In this document: in pieces, positions 6,303-11,469 of the stretch | Position numbering within the stretch: the first letter of the stretch is position 1 | Layout of the letters: every line of letters begins with the position of its first letter | Source: Candidatus Omnitrophota bacterium | Lineage (GTDB): Bacteria; Omnitrophota; Gorgyraeia; Zapsychrales; Fredricksoniimonadaceae | Direction of reading: 5' to 3' | Length of the DNA stretch: 11,532 bases | Assembly: GCA_016196515.1 (NCBI GenBank) | Contig: JACPXN010000075.1 | Span: 1-11,532 of the forward strand | Program-made: the position numbers and the translations under genes | The notes under the pieces: model-generated | What the model was told of the DNA's origin: nothing | The model's database searches: none | What the model saw: only the letters and a program-made list of their open reading frames with translations

Positions 6303-6418
6303 AAACATTCGGGGGCGACTGCTGTATATGGAAAAACTAATGAAAGAACGCAGTCGATTGATTGTCGCCCTAGACGTGGACACCTTCGACGAGGCCAGGC
6401 GTATCATCGACGAGCTCG
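6209..6418 (+). repeat. 62-bp direct duplication of the pyrF 5' region flanking an 86-bp palindromic insert
   Basis: Positions 6209-6270 and 6357-6418 are identical over 62 bp (offset 148). The 86 bp between them (6271-6356) contain GTCGGG (6272-6277), TCC/GGA (6280-6282/6290-6292), CCCCCGA (6293-6299) and TCGGGGG (6309-6315). The middle segment can pair with either flank, giving two alternative hairpins. The insert resembles the common small CGGGAATCCAGAAA-type palindromic repeats (from memory). The rest of the insert provides a new start region for the complete pyrF. Confidence 0.85.
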
Positions 6419-7038
6419 GGGACATTGTTGATATTTTTAAAGTGGGCAGCCATCTGTTCGTGGCCCACGGCCCGTCCGTTATTCGTGGCCTGCAGGCCAA
6501 AGGCAAAAAAATTTTTCTCGACCTGAAATTTCATGATATTCCCAACACCGTGGCCGGCGCTGTCCGGTCGGCGGTGTCTTTAAGGCTGTTCATGCTCACT
6601 GTCCATGCGCAGGGCGGTTTGGAAATGCTGCAGGCGGCCTCCAAGGCGGCCAAGGAACAGGCCGTTGCTTTAGATGTTCCCAGACCTTTGATCATCGGGG
6701 TCACGGTGCTGACCAGTCAGGCCAGGGACGCCGATACCAATGATATTGTTATGCAAAGGGCCTTGCTCGCGAAACAAGCGGGTTTGGACGGAGTGGTGGC
6801 ATCCGTTGAAGAAGCGGCCCTGGTCCGCGGCCGTCTGGGTCAAGGGTTTATCATTGTAACGCCCGGGATACGCCCGGCGGGCACAGACGCCGGCGACCAG
6901 AAACGCGCGGCAACTCCCGCGGCGGCCATGAAAAGCGGCAGTGATTTTCTCGTCGTGGGCCGGCCCATAGTACAGGACAAAGATCCGCGCGCCGCGGCTT
7001 TAAGAATTTTAAAGGAATTAAGTAGCCACCCACCGTAA
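6328..7038 (+). CDS. pyrF: Orotidine-5'-phosphate decarboxylase
   Basis: 236 residues from the ATG at 6328; an in-frame ATG at 6340 is equally possible, and neither has a strong ribosome binding site. It decarboxylates OMP to UMP, the last step of the pathway. LIVALDVDTFDEA begins the barrel. The catalytic DxKxxD motif is intact in FLDLKFHDIPNTV, and the phosphate site GIRPAG followed by FLVVGRPI is present near the C-terminus. The N-terminus MEKLMKERSR comes from the insert, replacing the native MTKNNSK start seen in the upstream partial copy. Translation may rely on reinitiation after the short frame ending at 6302. The last residues (ELSSHPP) and the stop lie inside the left arm of a 33-bp inverted repeat. 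Confidence 0.93.
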   Translation: MEKLMKERSRLIVALDVDTFDEARRIIDELGDIVDIFKVGSHLFVAHGPSVIRGLQAKGKKIFLDLKFHDIPNTVAGAVRSAVSLRLFMLTVHAQGGLEMLQAASKAAKEQAVALDVPRPLIIGVTVLTSQARDADTNDIVMQRALLAKQAGLDGVVASVEEAALVRGRLGQGFIIVTPGIRPAGTDAGDQKRAATPAAAMKSGSDFLVVGRPIVQDKDPRAAALRILKELSSHPP

Positions 7039-7098
7039 CCTTAATTGTCCGATTTTGGACTATCTCAATTAAGGTTACGGTGGGTGGCTACTTAATTC
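7015..7098 (+). repeat. Perfect 33-bp inverted repeat spanning the pyrF end
   Basis: Arms 7015-7047 and 7066-7098 are exact reverse complements over 33 bp, with an 18-nt spacer that itself has TCC/GGA (7048-7050/7058-7060). The left arm contains the last seven codons and the stop of pyrF. The right arm ends just before the permease ribosome binding site (GAGGAGAG, 7101-7108). The hairpin is not followed by a T-run, so it is not a standard intrinsic terminator, though it could stall transcription or protect the pyr mRNA 3' end. It is far longer than a normal terminator stem. Confidence 0.9.
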
Positions 7099-7108
7099 TA
7101 GAGGAGAG

Positions 7109-8554
7109 ATGAAACTTTTCGCCAAGCAGCCCATCAGCCGGATGATCGAATCCTCCGAGGGAGGAGAACACCATCTCAAGCGTTCTTTGGGGCCGTGGAG
7201 CTTGATCTCTTTGGGGATCGGGGCCATCATCGGCGCGGGTTTGTTTTCGCTGACCGGCATTGCCGCGGCGGAAAACGCGGGGCCGGCCGTGGTGCTGTCC
7301 TTTGTCGTGGCCGCCGTCGGGTGCGCGTTCGCCGGCATGTGTTACAGCGAACTGGCGTCCATGATCCCGGTCGCGGGCAGCGCGTATACCTACACCTATG
7401 CGACGATGGGGGAGTTCATCGCCTGGATCATCGGCTGGGACCTGGTGCTGGAATACGCGGTGGCCGCGTCGGTGGTTGCGGTGAGCTGGTCGCGGTATGT
7501 CAAATCGTTCCTGCATGATCTCCACATTGACCTGCCCGCAAAATTCATGGCCTGCCCGTTTGACACGATCACGCTGGCTGACGGCACGCAGGCCCACGGC
7601 ATCGTCAATGTTCCGGCGATCCTGATCATCGTATTGATCTCCCTGCTTTTGATGATCGGCATCAAGGAAAGCGCGTGGGTCAATTCCACCATCGTCATCA
7701 TCAAACTGGTGGTGGTCCTGACGTTCGTGGCCGTGGGCGTGCATTACATCAACCCGGCCAACTACCATCCCTTTATTCCGGAAAACACCGGAAAATTCGG
7801 GGAATTCGGATGGAGCGGCGTCATGCGCGCCGCGGGGGTCATTTTCTTTGCTTACATCGGCTTTGATACGGTCTCAACGGCCGCGCAGGAGTCAAAGACC
7901 CCGCATAGAGACGTTCCCATCGGCATCTTGGGGTCGCTGGTCATCTGCACGGTGTTGTATCTGGCCTTTGCGTCGGTGTTGACCGGCATGCTCAATTATC
8001 AAGCCATGCGCGGGGACGCCGCGCCGGTGGCCACGGCCATCAATCTGACGCCCTACCCGTGGCTGCAGGTGATGATCAAGCTCGGCATTATCGCCGGTTT
8101 TACGTCGGTGATCCTCGTCATGCTGCTGGGTCAGTCGCGCGTTTTTTATTCCATGTCGCGCGACGGGCTTTTGCCGAAACTTTTCAGCGACATCCATCCC
8201 GCGTGGCGCACGCCGTGGCGGTCGAACCTCCTGTTCATGGCCTTCGTCGGTTTTTTTGCCGGGTTCTTTCCGATCTCGAAATTGGGGCACATGACCTCGA
8301 TCGGGACCTTGCTGGCCTTTATCATTGTTTGCGCCGGGGTCATGGTCCTTAGGTACACCCAGCCGCTGGTGCCGCGGCCTTACCGGGTGCCGTGTTTTCC
8401 GCTGTTCCCGTTTCTGGGGATCCTGGTGTGTTTGTCCATGATGACCGCTCTCGACGGGGACACCTGGTGGCGGCTGATGATCTGGCTGGTGATCGGGCTC
8501 ATTGTTTATTTCACGTACAGCCGTTTCAACAGCAAACTGAATAAGGGCGGTTAG
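7109..8554 (+). CDS. APC-superfamily amino acid permease (CAT-like)
   Basis: 481 residues, strongly hydrophobic, consistent with about 12 membrane helices. The first helix has the substrate-binding motif GIGAIIGAGLF (36-46). FFAYIGFDTVSTAAQES (about 246-262) and RVFYSMSRDGLLP are typical of the cationic amino acid transporter branch of the APC family (YfnA-like). It should import an amino acid across the inner membrane; the substrate cannot be read from sequence. GAGGAGAG directly precedes the ATG. The stop TAG (8552-8554) and the two codons before it lie inside tRNA-Val. It is separated from pyrF by the 33-bp inverted repeat, so a pyrimidine role is not implied. Confidence 0.92.
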   Translation: MKLFAKQPISRMIESSEGGEHHLKRSLGPWSLISLGIGAIIGAGLFSLTGIAAAENAGPAVVLSFVVAAVGCAFAGMCYSELASMIPVAGSAYTYTYATMGEFIAWIIGWDLVLEYAVAASVVAVSWSRYVKSFLHDLHIDLPAKFMACPFDTITLADGTQAHGIVNVPAILIIVLISLLLMIGIKESAWVNSTIVIIKLVVVLTFVAVGVHYINPANYHPFIPENTGKFGEFGWSGVMRAAGVIFFAYIGFDTVSTAAQESKTPHRDVPIGILGSLVICTVLYLAFASVLTGMLNYQAMRGDAAPVATAINLTPYPWLQVMIKLGIIAGFTSVILVMLLGQSRVFYSMSRDGLLPKLFSDIHPAWRTPWRSNLLFMAFVGFFAGFFPISKLGHMTSIGTLLAFIIVCAGVMVLRYTQPLVPRPYRVPCFPLFPFLGILVCLSMMTALDGDTWWRLMIWLVIGLIVYFTYSRFNSKLNKGG

Positions 8555-8619
8555 CTCAGCTTGGTTAGAGCAGTTGATTTACATTCAACAGGCCGTAGGT
8601 TCGAGTCCTACACCGCCCA
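8545..8619 (+). tRNA. tRNA-Val (anticodon TAC)
   Basis: A complete cloverleaf: acceptor GGGCGGT/ACCGCCC, D-stem GCTC/GAGC, anticodon stem GTTGA/TCAAC with loop TTTACAT (anticodon 8580-8582), T-stem GTAGG/CCTAC with loop TTCGAGT, discriminator A8619. CCA is not encoded. Its first 10 bases are the last coding bases and stop of the permease. Its 3'-terminal 18 bases are repeated at 8727-8744. Confidence 0.95.
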
Positions 8620-8744
8620 TGTTATATAAGTTGTGCGTGTAGGACGAGAAGGAGCCCCGTTTATAAACTGCGACGAATAGAAGCAGTTTATGGGGCGGGT
8701 GGCCGACCCCGACGAAGTCGGGGCGCCGAGTCCTACACCGCCCA
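8620..8744 (+). repeat. 125-bp palindromic cassette ending in a copy of the tRNA-Val 3' end
   Basis: CGAGTCCTACACCGCCCA occurs at 8602-8619 (in the tRNA) and again at 8727-8744. Between them GTGTAGGAC (8637-8645) is the inverse complement of GTCCTACAC in both copies. Internal hairpins are GCCCC+ATAAACTGC (8654-8658, 8663-8671) with GCAGTTTAT+GGGGC (8683-8696), and CCCCGAC/GTCGGGG (8707-8713/8717-8723, loop GAA). The whole can fold as a branched structure. No ORF is evident. A small MITE-like element inserted at the tRNA end, or a duplicated tRNA 3' region, are both possible. Confidence 0.75.
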
Positions 8745-8759
8745 CATTAAAGGGTTATT

Positions 8760-9353
8760 ATGAAAAATATTTTCTATCATATTCGCCTGTACCTCATGCG
8801 CGGGTTTTTGGCCGTCATCCCCATGGCCCTGTGCGTCATCGTGGTGGACCTGCTTTATCAACTGATCGACCATCGCGTCATGGTGTTTTTGCAAAGATTT
8901 TTTGACGTGCGCGGTATTCCCGGGTTCGGCATTCTCCTGCTGCTCGTGCTCCTGTTTTTGATCGGGGCGGCCGCCAGCAATGTGGTCGGCCGCGAGGCCT
9001 TACGGTTGATCGAATACGCCAGCACGCATATCCCCGTCGTCAAACAGGTGTATGCCTTAAGCAAACAGGTGGGGGATGTTTTTTTGAATGCTTCGGACCA
9101 CAGCGTTTTTAGGAAGGCGGTCCTGGTCAACCTTCCCAATGCCGGACAGCGGACGATCGCCTTTGTGACCGGGCGGGTCAAGGACCAGAACACGGGGGAG
9201 GATTGGCTGAAGGTCTACGTGCCCATGGCCCATCCGATCGTCGGTTTTATGTTTTTGGTGAGGGAGACAGAGGCGGCGGATTCCGGTTTGTCCGTTGAGG
9301 ATGCTTTCAAGATGGTCGTTTCGCTGGGGATCATCACCCCCAGGAAACCCTGA
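8760..9353 (+). CDS. DUF502-family membrane protein
   Basis: 197 residues, as usual for DUF502 (PF04367). Two membrane segments are visible: about residues 15-36 (GFLAVIPMALCVIVVDLLYQLI) and 57-76 (GILLLLVLLFLIGAAASNVV). A soluble C-terminal domain follows, with the conserved THIPVVKQVYALSKQV and FVTGRVKD segments. The AAAGGG at 8750-8755 supports the ATG at 8760. The function of the family is not established. It sits alone between two tRNA genes, possibly read from the permease-tRNA-Val transcript. Confidence 0.88.
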   Translation: MKNIFYHIRLYLMRGFLAVIPMALCVIVVDLLYQLIDHRVMVFLQRFFDVRGIPGFGILLLLVLLFLIGAAASNVVGREALRLIEYASTHIPVVKQVYALSKQVGDVFLNASDHSVFRKAVLVNLPNAGQRTIAFVTGRVKDQNTGEDWLKVYVPMAHPIVGFMFLVRETEAADSGLSVEDAFKMVVSLGIITPRKP

Positions 9354-9426
9354 TGGAACTTTTTCTGGACAAAGCAAACTCCCAATATTAAACTACCCGT
9401 CTGCTTCCCGAGATATTCGGGCATTT

Positions 9427-9501
9427 GGGGTCGTGGTGTAGCCTGGTTAACACATCAGCTTGTCACGCTGAAGACCGCGGGTTCAACTCCCGTCGACCCC
9501 G
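9427..9501 (+). tRNA. tRNA-Asp (anticodon GTC)
   Basis: Full cloverleaf: acceptor GGGGTCG/CGACCCC, D-stem GTGT/ACAC, anticodon stem TCAGC/GCTGA with loop TTGTCAC, T-stem GCGGG/CCCGT with loop TTCAACT, discriminator G9501. CCA is not encoded. Positions 9459-9498 are duplicated at 11359-11398, so this gene is the probable integration target of the downstream island and is left intact by it. Confidence 0.95.
9459..9498 (+). repeat. Left copy of the 40-bp tRNA-Asp direct repeat (attL-like)
   Basis: It runs from the anticodon stem through most of the 3' acceptor strand of tRNA-Asp. It is identical to 11359-11398 (offset 1900) and extends to 45 bp with one mismatch (9454-9498). Core placement in the 3' half of a tRNA, keeping the tRNA functional, is characteristic of tyrosine-recombinase attachment sites. 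Confidence 0.75.
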
Positions 9502-9600
9502 TTCTTCTTCGCACCAAAACTTGCGTTTGGGCGCTTCGGAGAACGGTTCCTACGAAGCTCAAACACGAAGCGAAGCGAAGTTTTTGAGCGAAGTAGAACC
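9501..9600 (+). repeat. Pair of imperfect palindromes after tRNA-Asp
   Basis: The first, 9501-9544, pairs GTTCT...CCAAAAC with GTTTGG...AGAAC around TTGC. The second, 9545-9600, pairs GGTTC, GTAG-like and GCTCAAA segments with TTTGAGC, GTAG and GAACC around a CGAAG tandem run (9567-9580). GAGCGAAG is shared with the palindromes at 966-1055. They sit between the tRNA and the terminator at 9612-9646. Confidence 0.65.
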
Positions 9601-9611
9601 GCCAAATAAGT

Positions 9612-9646
9612 AAAAAAGCGTCCTTGCTTCCCAAGGGCGCTTTTTT
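9612..9646 (+). terminator. Intrinsic terminator downstream of tRNA-Asp
   Basis: AAAAAAGCGTCCTTG (9612-9626) pairs with CAAGGGCGCTTTTTT (9632-9646), one wobble, 5-nt loop. The A-run and T-run are part of the stem, so it could work in both directions. It ends the tRNA-Asp transcript and isolates the toxin-antitoxin promoter just downstream. Confidence 0.85.
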
Positions 9647-9647
9647 A

Positions 9648-9676
9648 TTGAAAACTCTCATGTTGTGTGTTATGCT
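9648..9676 (+). promoter_or_regulatory. Putative promoter of the antitoxin-toxin pair
   Basis: TTGAAA (9648-9653) and TATGCT (9671-9676) are 17 bp apart, with the antitoxin ATG 40 bp downstream. The spacer ends GTTGTGTGT. AbrB-type antitoxins usually repress their own promoter. The TAGTAGGAAAGTAAGAAAAAGTAGGAAAAGG stretch is composed of repeated GTAGGAAA-like units (9679-9708) and could be the operator; that part is inference. Confidence 0.5.
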
Positions 9677-9715
9677 TTAGTAGGAAAGTAAGAAAAAGTA
9701 GGAAAAGGAGGAGCC

Positions 9716-9955
9716 ATGGTTACGAGGATGAGAGAAAAAGGACAGGTAACGATCCCGGCAGGTATTCGACAATCGCTGCATTTATCGAGCGATTCTTTGT
9801 TGTCTGTTGCCAGGGTGGGTGACGGGATCCTCCTGACGCCCAGGCCTTCGGTTTTTGAAGCGGTCTCAGCAAAGTTTGGTAAAATGGCTGAAGAAAAGGG
9901 CATTACCCTGGAGAACCTTCTGAAGGATTTGAAAAAAATCAGGCACGATCAATAA
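9716..9955 (+). CDS. AbrB/SpoVT-type antitoxin
   Basis: 79 residues. The N-terminal half is a swapped-hairpin AbrB domain: REKGQVTIPAGIRQSL (6-21), then SLLSVARVGDGILLTPRP. The C-terminal helix-rich part (EAVSAKFGKMAEEKGITLENLLKDLKKIR) would wrap the toxin. AGGAGG lies 4 nt before the ATG. The gene is 15 nt upstream of a PIN-domain gene, the standard order for type II systems in which the antitoxin binds DNA and neutralises the RNase. It lies inside the tRNA-Asp-flanked segment. Confidence 0.88.
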   Translation: MVTRMREKGQVTIPAGIRQSLHLSSDSLLSVARVGDGILLTPRPSVFEAVSAKFGKMAEEKGITLENLLKDLKKIRHDQ

Positions 9956-9970
9956 ACAGCCGAGCCGTTA

Positions 9971-10426
9971 ATGGCCATTGCTCAATATAGGGTATTTTTT
10001 GATACGAGTGTGTATATTGCCGCTTTGCTTTCTGTGAAAGGCGCCGCGGGAGAACTTGTGCGCCTGGCCGAAGCCGGGGTTATCCGTATGGTTGTTTCGG
10101 AAGAGGTTATCACAGAGTCGGACAGAGTTCTGGTTGTCAAATTTCCTGGGCTCATTCAGGAAAGCCGTAAGCTTTGGAAACATCTTAGCCCTGAGATCGC
10201 ACCAGATCCGACAACGGGCCAGATCAAACCATTCTTGGAAAAATTACCCAAGGGCGATGCTTCGATCCTTTGCGCCGCTCACCTGTCAAAGGTCGCGGCT
10301 TTTGTGACATGGAATACCCGTGATTTCATGGCCCCCGGGGTCACATCGCTCGTTGATTTTCCGATCGTTGTACCGGCGGATTGTCTTAAGCTTTTTAGGA
10401 AATGGATGGAGCAATTTTTAGAATAA
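9971..10426 (+). CDS. PIN-domain toxin (putative RNase)
   Basis: 151 residues. PIN domains are Mg2+-dependent RNases with a cluster of acidic residues. Visible here are D11 in VFFDTSVYIAAL, E45/E49 in SEEVITESDRVL, D96 in PKGDASILCAA and D118 in FVTWNTRDF, so the active site looks intact. The TWNTRDF ending resembles the COG1569/TIGR00305 toxin subgroup. The ribosome binding site is poor, fitting translational coupling to the antitoxin 15 nt upstream. The RNA target cannot be predicted. Confidence 0.87.
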   Translation: MAIAQYRVFFDTSVYIAALLSVKGAAGELVRLAEAGVIRMVVSEEVITESDRVLVVKFPGLIQESRKLWKHLSPEIAPDPTTGQIKPFLEKLPKGDASILCAAHLSKVAAFVTWNTRDFMAPGVTSLVDFPIVVPADCLKLFRKWMEQFLE

Positions 10427-10462
10427 AAAAACGAATTTCGTTGGCCCCGCCGTTTAACTTAA

Positions 10463-10494
10463 GACCCCGTAATAACTTGCGGGGTTTTTGTTTT
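10463..10494 (+). terminator. Terminator after the PIN toxin gene
   Basis: ACCCCG (10464-10469) pairs with CGGGGT (10480-10485), loop of 10 nt, followed by TTTTTGTTTT. A plausible intrinsic terminator for the antitoxin-toxin transcript, 37 bp after the stop. Confidence 0.75.
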
Positions 10495-10629
10495 CTAATG
10501 GCTTAGTATTGGTTGGTATTTATTCGTATTTAATTTGACACACAGTTGACACAGAGAAGATGTTAGGGGGCTGTAAGCGCTGATTAAAAGTCTAACAATT
10601 TAGCAGGGCTTATTTTGAAGGCTTATTGA
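10495..10629. other. AT-rich non-coding stretch with repeated TTGACACA
   Basis: No ORF is credible here. TTGACACA occurs at 10535-10542 and 10546-10553, 11 bp apart, about one helical turn. GTATTTATTCGTATTTA (10517-10533) contains a repeated GTATTTA-like unit. TGTTAG (10561-10566) is inversely repeated as CTAACA (10592-10597). Regularly spaced short repeats like these can be arm-type recombinase sites or an operator. Function is unknown. Confidence 0.4.
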
Positions 10630-10827
10630 TTATTTAAAATTCAATAATTTGGAAGGCGTGGTTTTTAGGGCTCTTGCAATCTTTTCGACACTGAGCAGTG
10701 TAACATTCTTCTCCGCCCGTTCTATCAAGCCGATATAATTTCTGTGCAGGTCTGCTAACTCAGCAATTTTCTCCTGAGACATTCCTAATTTTGATCGTTC
10801 CTTTCGAATTTTTCTTCCAAATTTAAT
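10630..10827 (-). CDS. XRE-type helix-turn-helix regulator lacking a standard start codon
   Basis: On the minus strand a 65-residue HTH_3 domain is clear: KFGRKIRKERSKLG, the recognition region MSQEKIAELADLHRNYIGLIER, and the usual AEKNVTLLSVEKIARAL ending in SKLLNFK then TAA (10630-10632). This is nearly the whole of the small single-domain regulators of the type (start KIFGKKIRKER...). At the expected start there is ATT (10825-10827), with a GAGGA site 9 nt upstream. No ATG, GTG or TTG precedes the domain in frame nearby. Either ATT is used, or the start was lost when the palindrome at 10838-10857 arrived. It probably binds DNA, perhaps as an island regulator or antitoxin. Confidence 0.7.
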   Translation of the reverse strand: MKFGRKIRKERSKLGMSQEKIAELADLHRNYIGLIERAEKNVTLLSVEKIARALKTTPSKLLNFK

Positions 10828-10837
10828 CGAGAGAATT

Positions 10838-10857
10838 CCTCGCGGCTTGCCGCGGGG
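10838..10857. repeat. Short GC-rich palindrome between two 5'-defective genes
   Basis: CCTCGCGG (10838-10845) pairs with CCGCGGGG (10850-10857) through a CTTG loop, with one wobble. It is GC-rich in an otherwise AT-rich stretch, like an inserted REP-type unit. It separates the HTH gene, which has no normal start codon, from the PEGA-like gene, which has no signal sequence. Confidence 0.65.
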
Positions 10858-10878
10858 TGAGTCATTGGTTCTAGCCAG

Positions 10879-11277
10879 GTGATGAGCATAAGAAGCACCA
10901 TGGATGATGCCAAACTCTATGTTAATGAAACTTATATAGGTGAGGGTAATGGAACAGAAACATTTAAAAAGAAAAAAGATTATACGATCACAGCGAGGAA
11001 AGAAGGATGTCGGGATACTTCTGTCATCGCAACAAAATCATTCGATCCGACTACTTTGTTAGGCATTTTGCTTGATTGGGGAATAATTTCAATCTTAATT
11101 GTTGATGGAGCCGCGACAGGTGCCGTGCAGAAATTTGATAAAACAAGTTATCTTGTTGACCCTGATTGCTCAGGTAAGAATGTTGAACCTGTGGCCCCAG
11201 CTAAGGAAGAAAAGAAGGCAAGTGAACCGGCTAAACCAACAACAAATTTTAATGGTGGTTCGGTTTATAAAAAGTAA
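10879..11277 (+). CDS. PEGA-like protein, probably truncated at the 5' end
   Basis: 132 residues from GTG 10879, or 131 from ATG 10882; both ribosome binding sites are poor. DAKLYVNETYIGEG...KKKKDYTITARKEGC (about 10-47) fits a PEGA-type beta domain. TLLGILLDWGIISILIVDGAATGAVQKFDKTSYLVDP is the hydrophobic Gly-rich tail I recall from envelope proteins with this domain. The C-terminus is low-complexity Pro/Lys/Ala. Such proteins normally begin with a signal peptide or lipobox, and none is present; an in-frame TGA at 10858-10860 closes the frame upstream. It is visibly AT-richer than the pyr genes. Probably a remnant or a cytoplasmic stub. Confidence 0.6.
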   Translation: MMSIRSTMDDAKLYVNETYIGEGNGTETFKKKKDYTITARKEGCRDTSVIATKSFDPTTLLGILLDWGIISILIVDGAATGAVQKFDKTSYLVDPDCSGKNVEPVAPAKEEKKASEPAKPTTNFNGGSVYKK

Positions 11278-11358
11278 AGAATAAAGCCAGCGTTATACGG
11301 ATAAGTTGTTTCTGAAGGGATTATCATTGAGTGGAAAGGCTCAAGACCTTCCCATCAA

Positions 11359-11398
11359 CTTGTCACGCTGAAGACCGCGGGTTCAACTCCCGTCGACC
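11359..11398 (+). repeat. Right copy of the tRNA-Asp 3' fragment (attR-like)
   Basis: Exact 40-bp copy of 9459-9498. The preceding bases do not form a tRNA 5' half, so this is a fragment and not a second tRNA gene. It is followed by CGCCAAATAA, which also occurs after the palindromes of the intact tRNA-Asp (CGCCAAATAA at 9600-9609). This suggests that both flanks derive from related tRNA-Asp downstream sequences. Confidence 0.75.
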
Positions 11399-11416
11399 AC
11401 GCCAAATAAATAGAGC

Positions 11417-11447
11417 CCTCTCGTCGCTGAGAGGATTTTTATTTTTT
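11417..11447 (+). terminator. Intrinsic terminator after the right repeat
   Basis: CCTCTC (11417-11422) pairs with GAGAGG (11429-11434), loop GTCGCT, followed by ATTTTTATTTTTT. This is likely the original chromosomal terminator of tRNA-Asp before the island entered. Confidence 0.8.
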
Positions 11448-11469
11448 GAGAATGGATGCGTGCAGATAA

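Noticed and set aside
7015..7098. Ordinary rho-independent terminator for the pyr operon
   Set aside because: The 33-bp perfect stem lacks a following T-run; kept as an inverted repeat with possible 3'-end function.
9425..9613. 62-codon ORF across tRNA-Asp
   Set aside because: It reads through a tRNA and palindromes; not a protein gene.
11341..11398. Second tRNA-Asp gene
   Set aside because: Only the 3' half from the anticodon stem is present; no 5' acceptor or D-arm precedes it.
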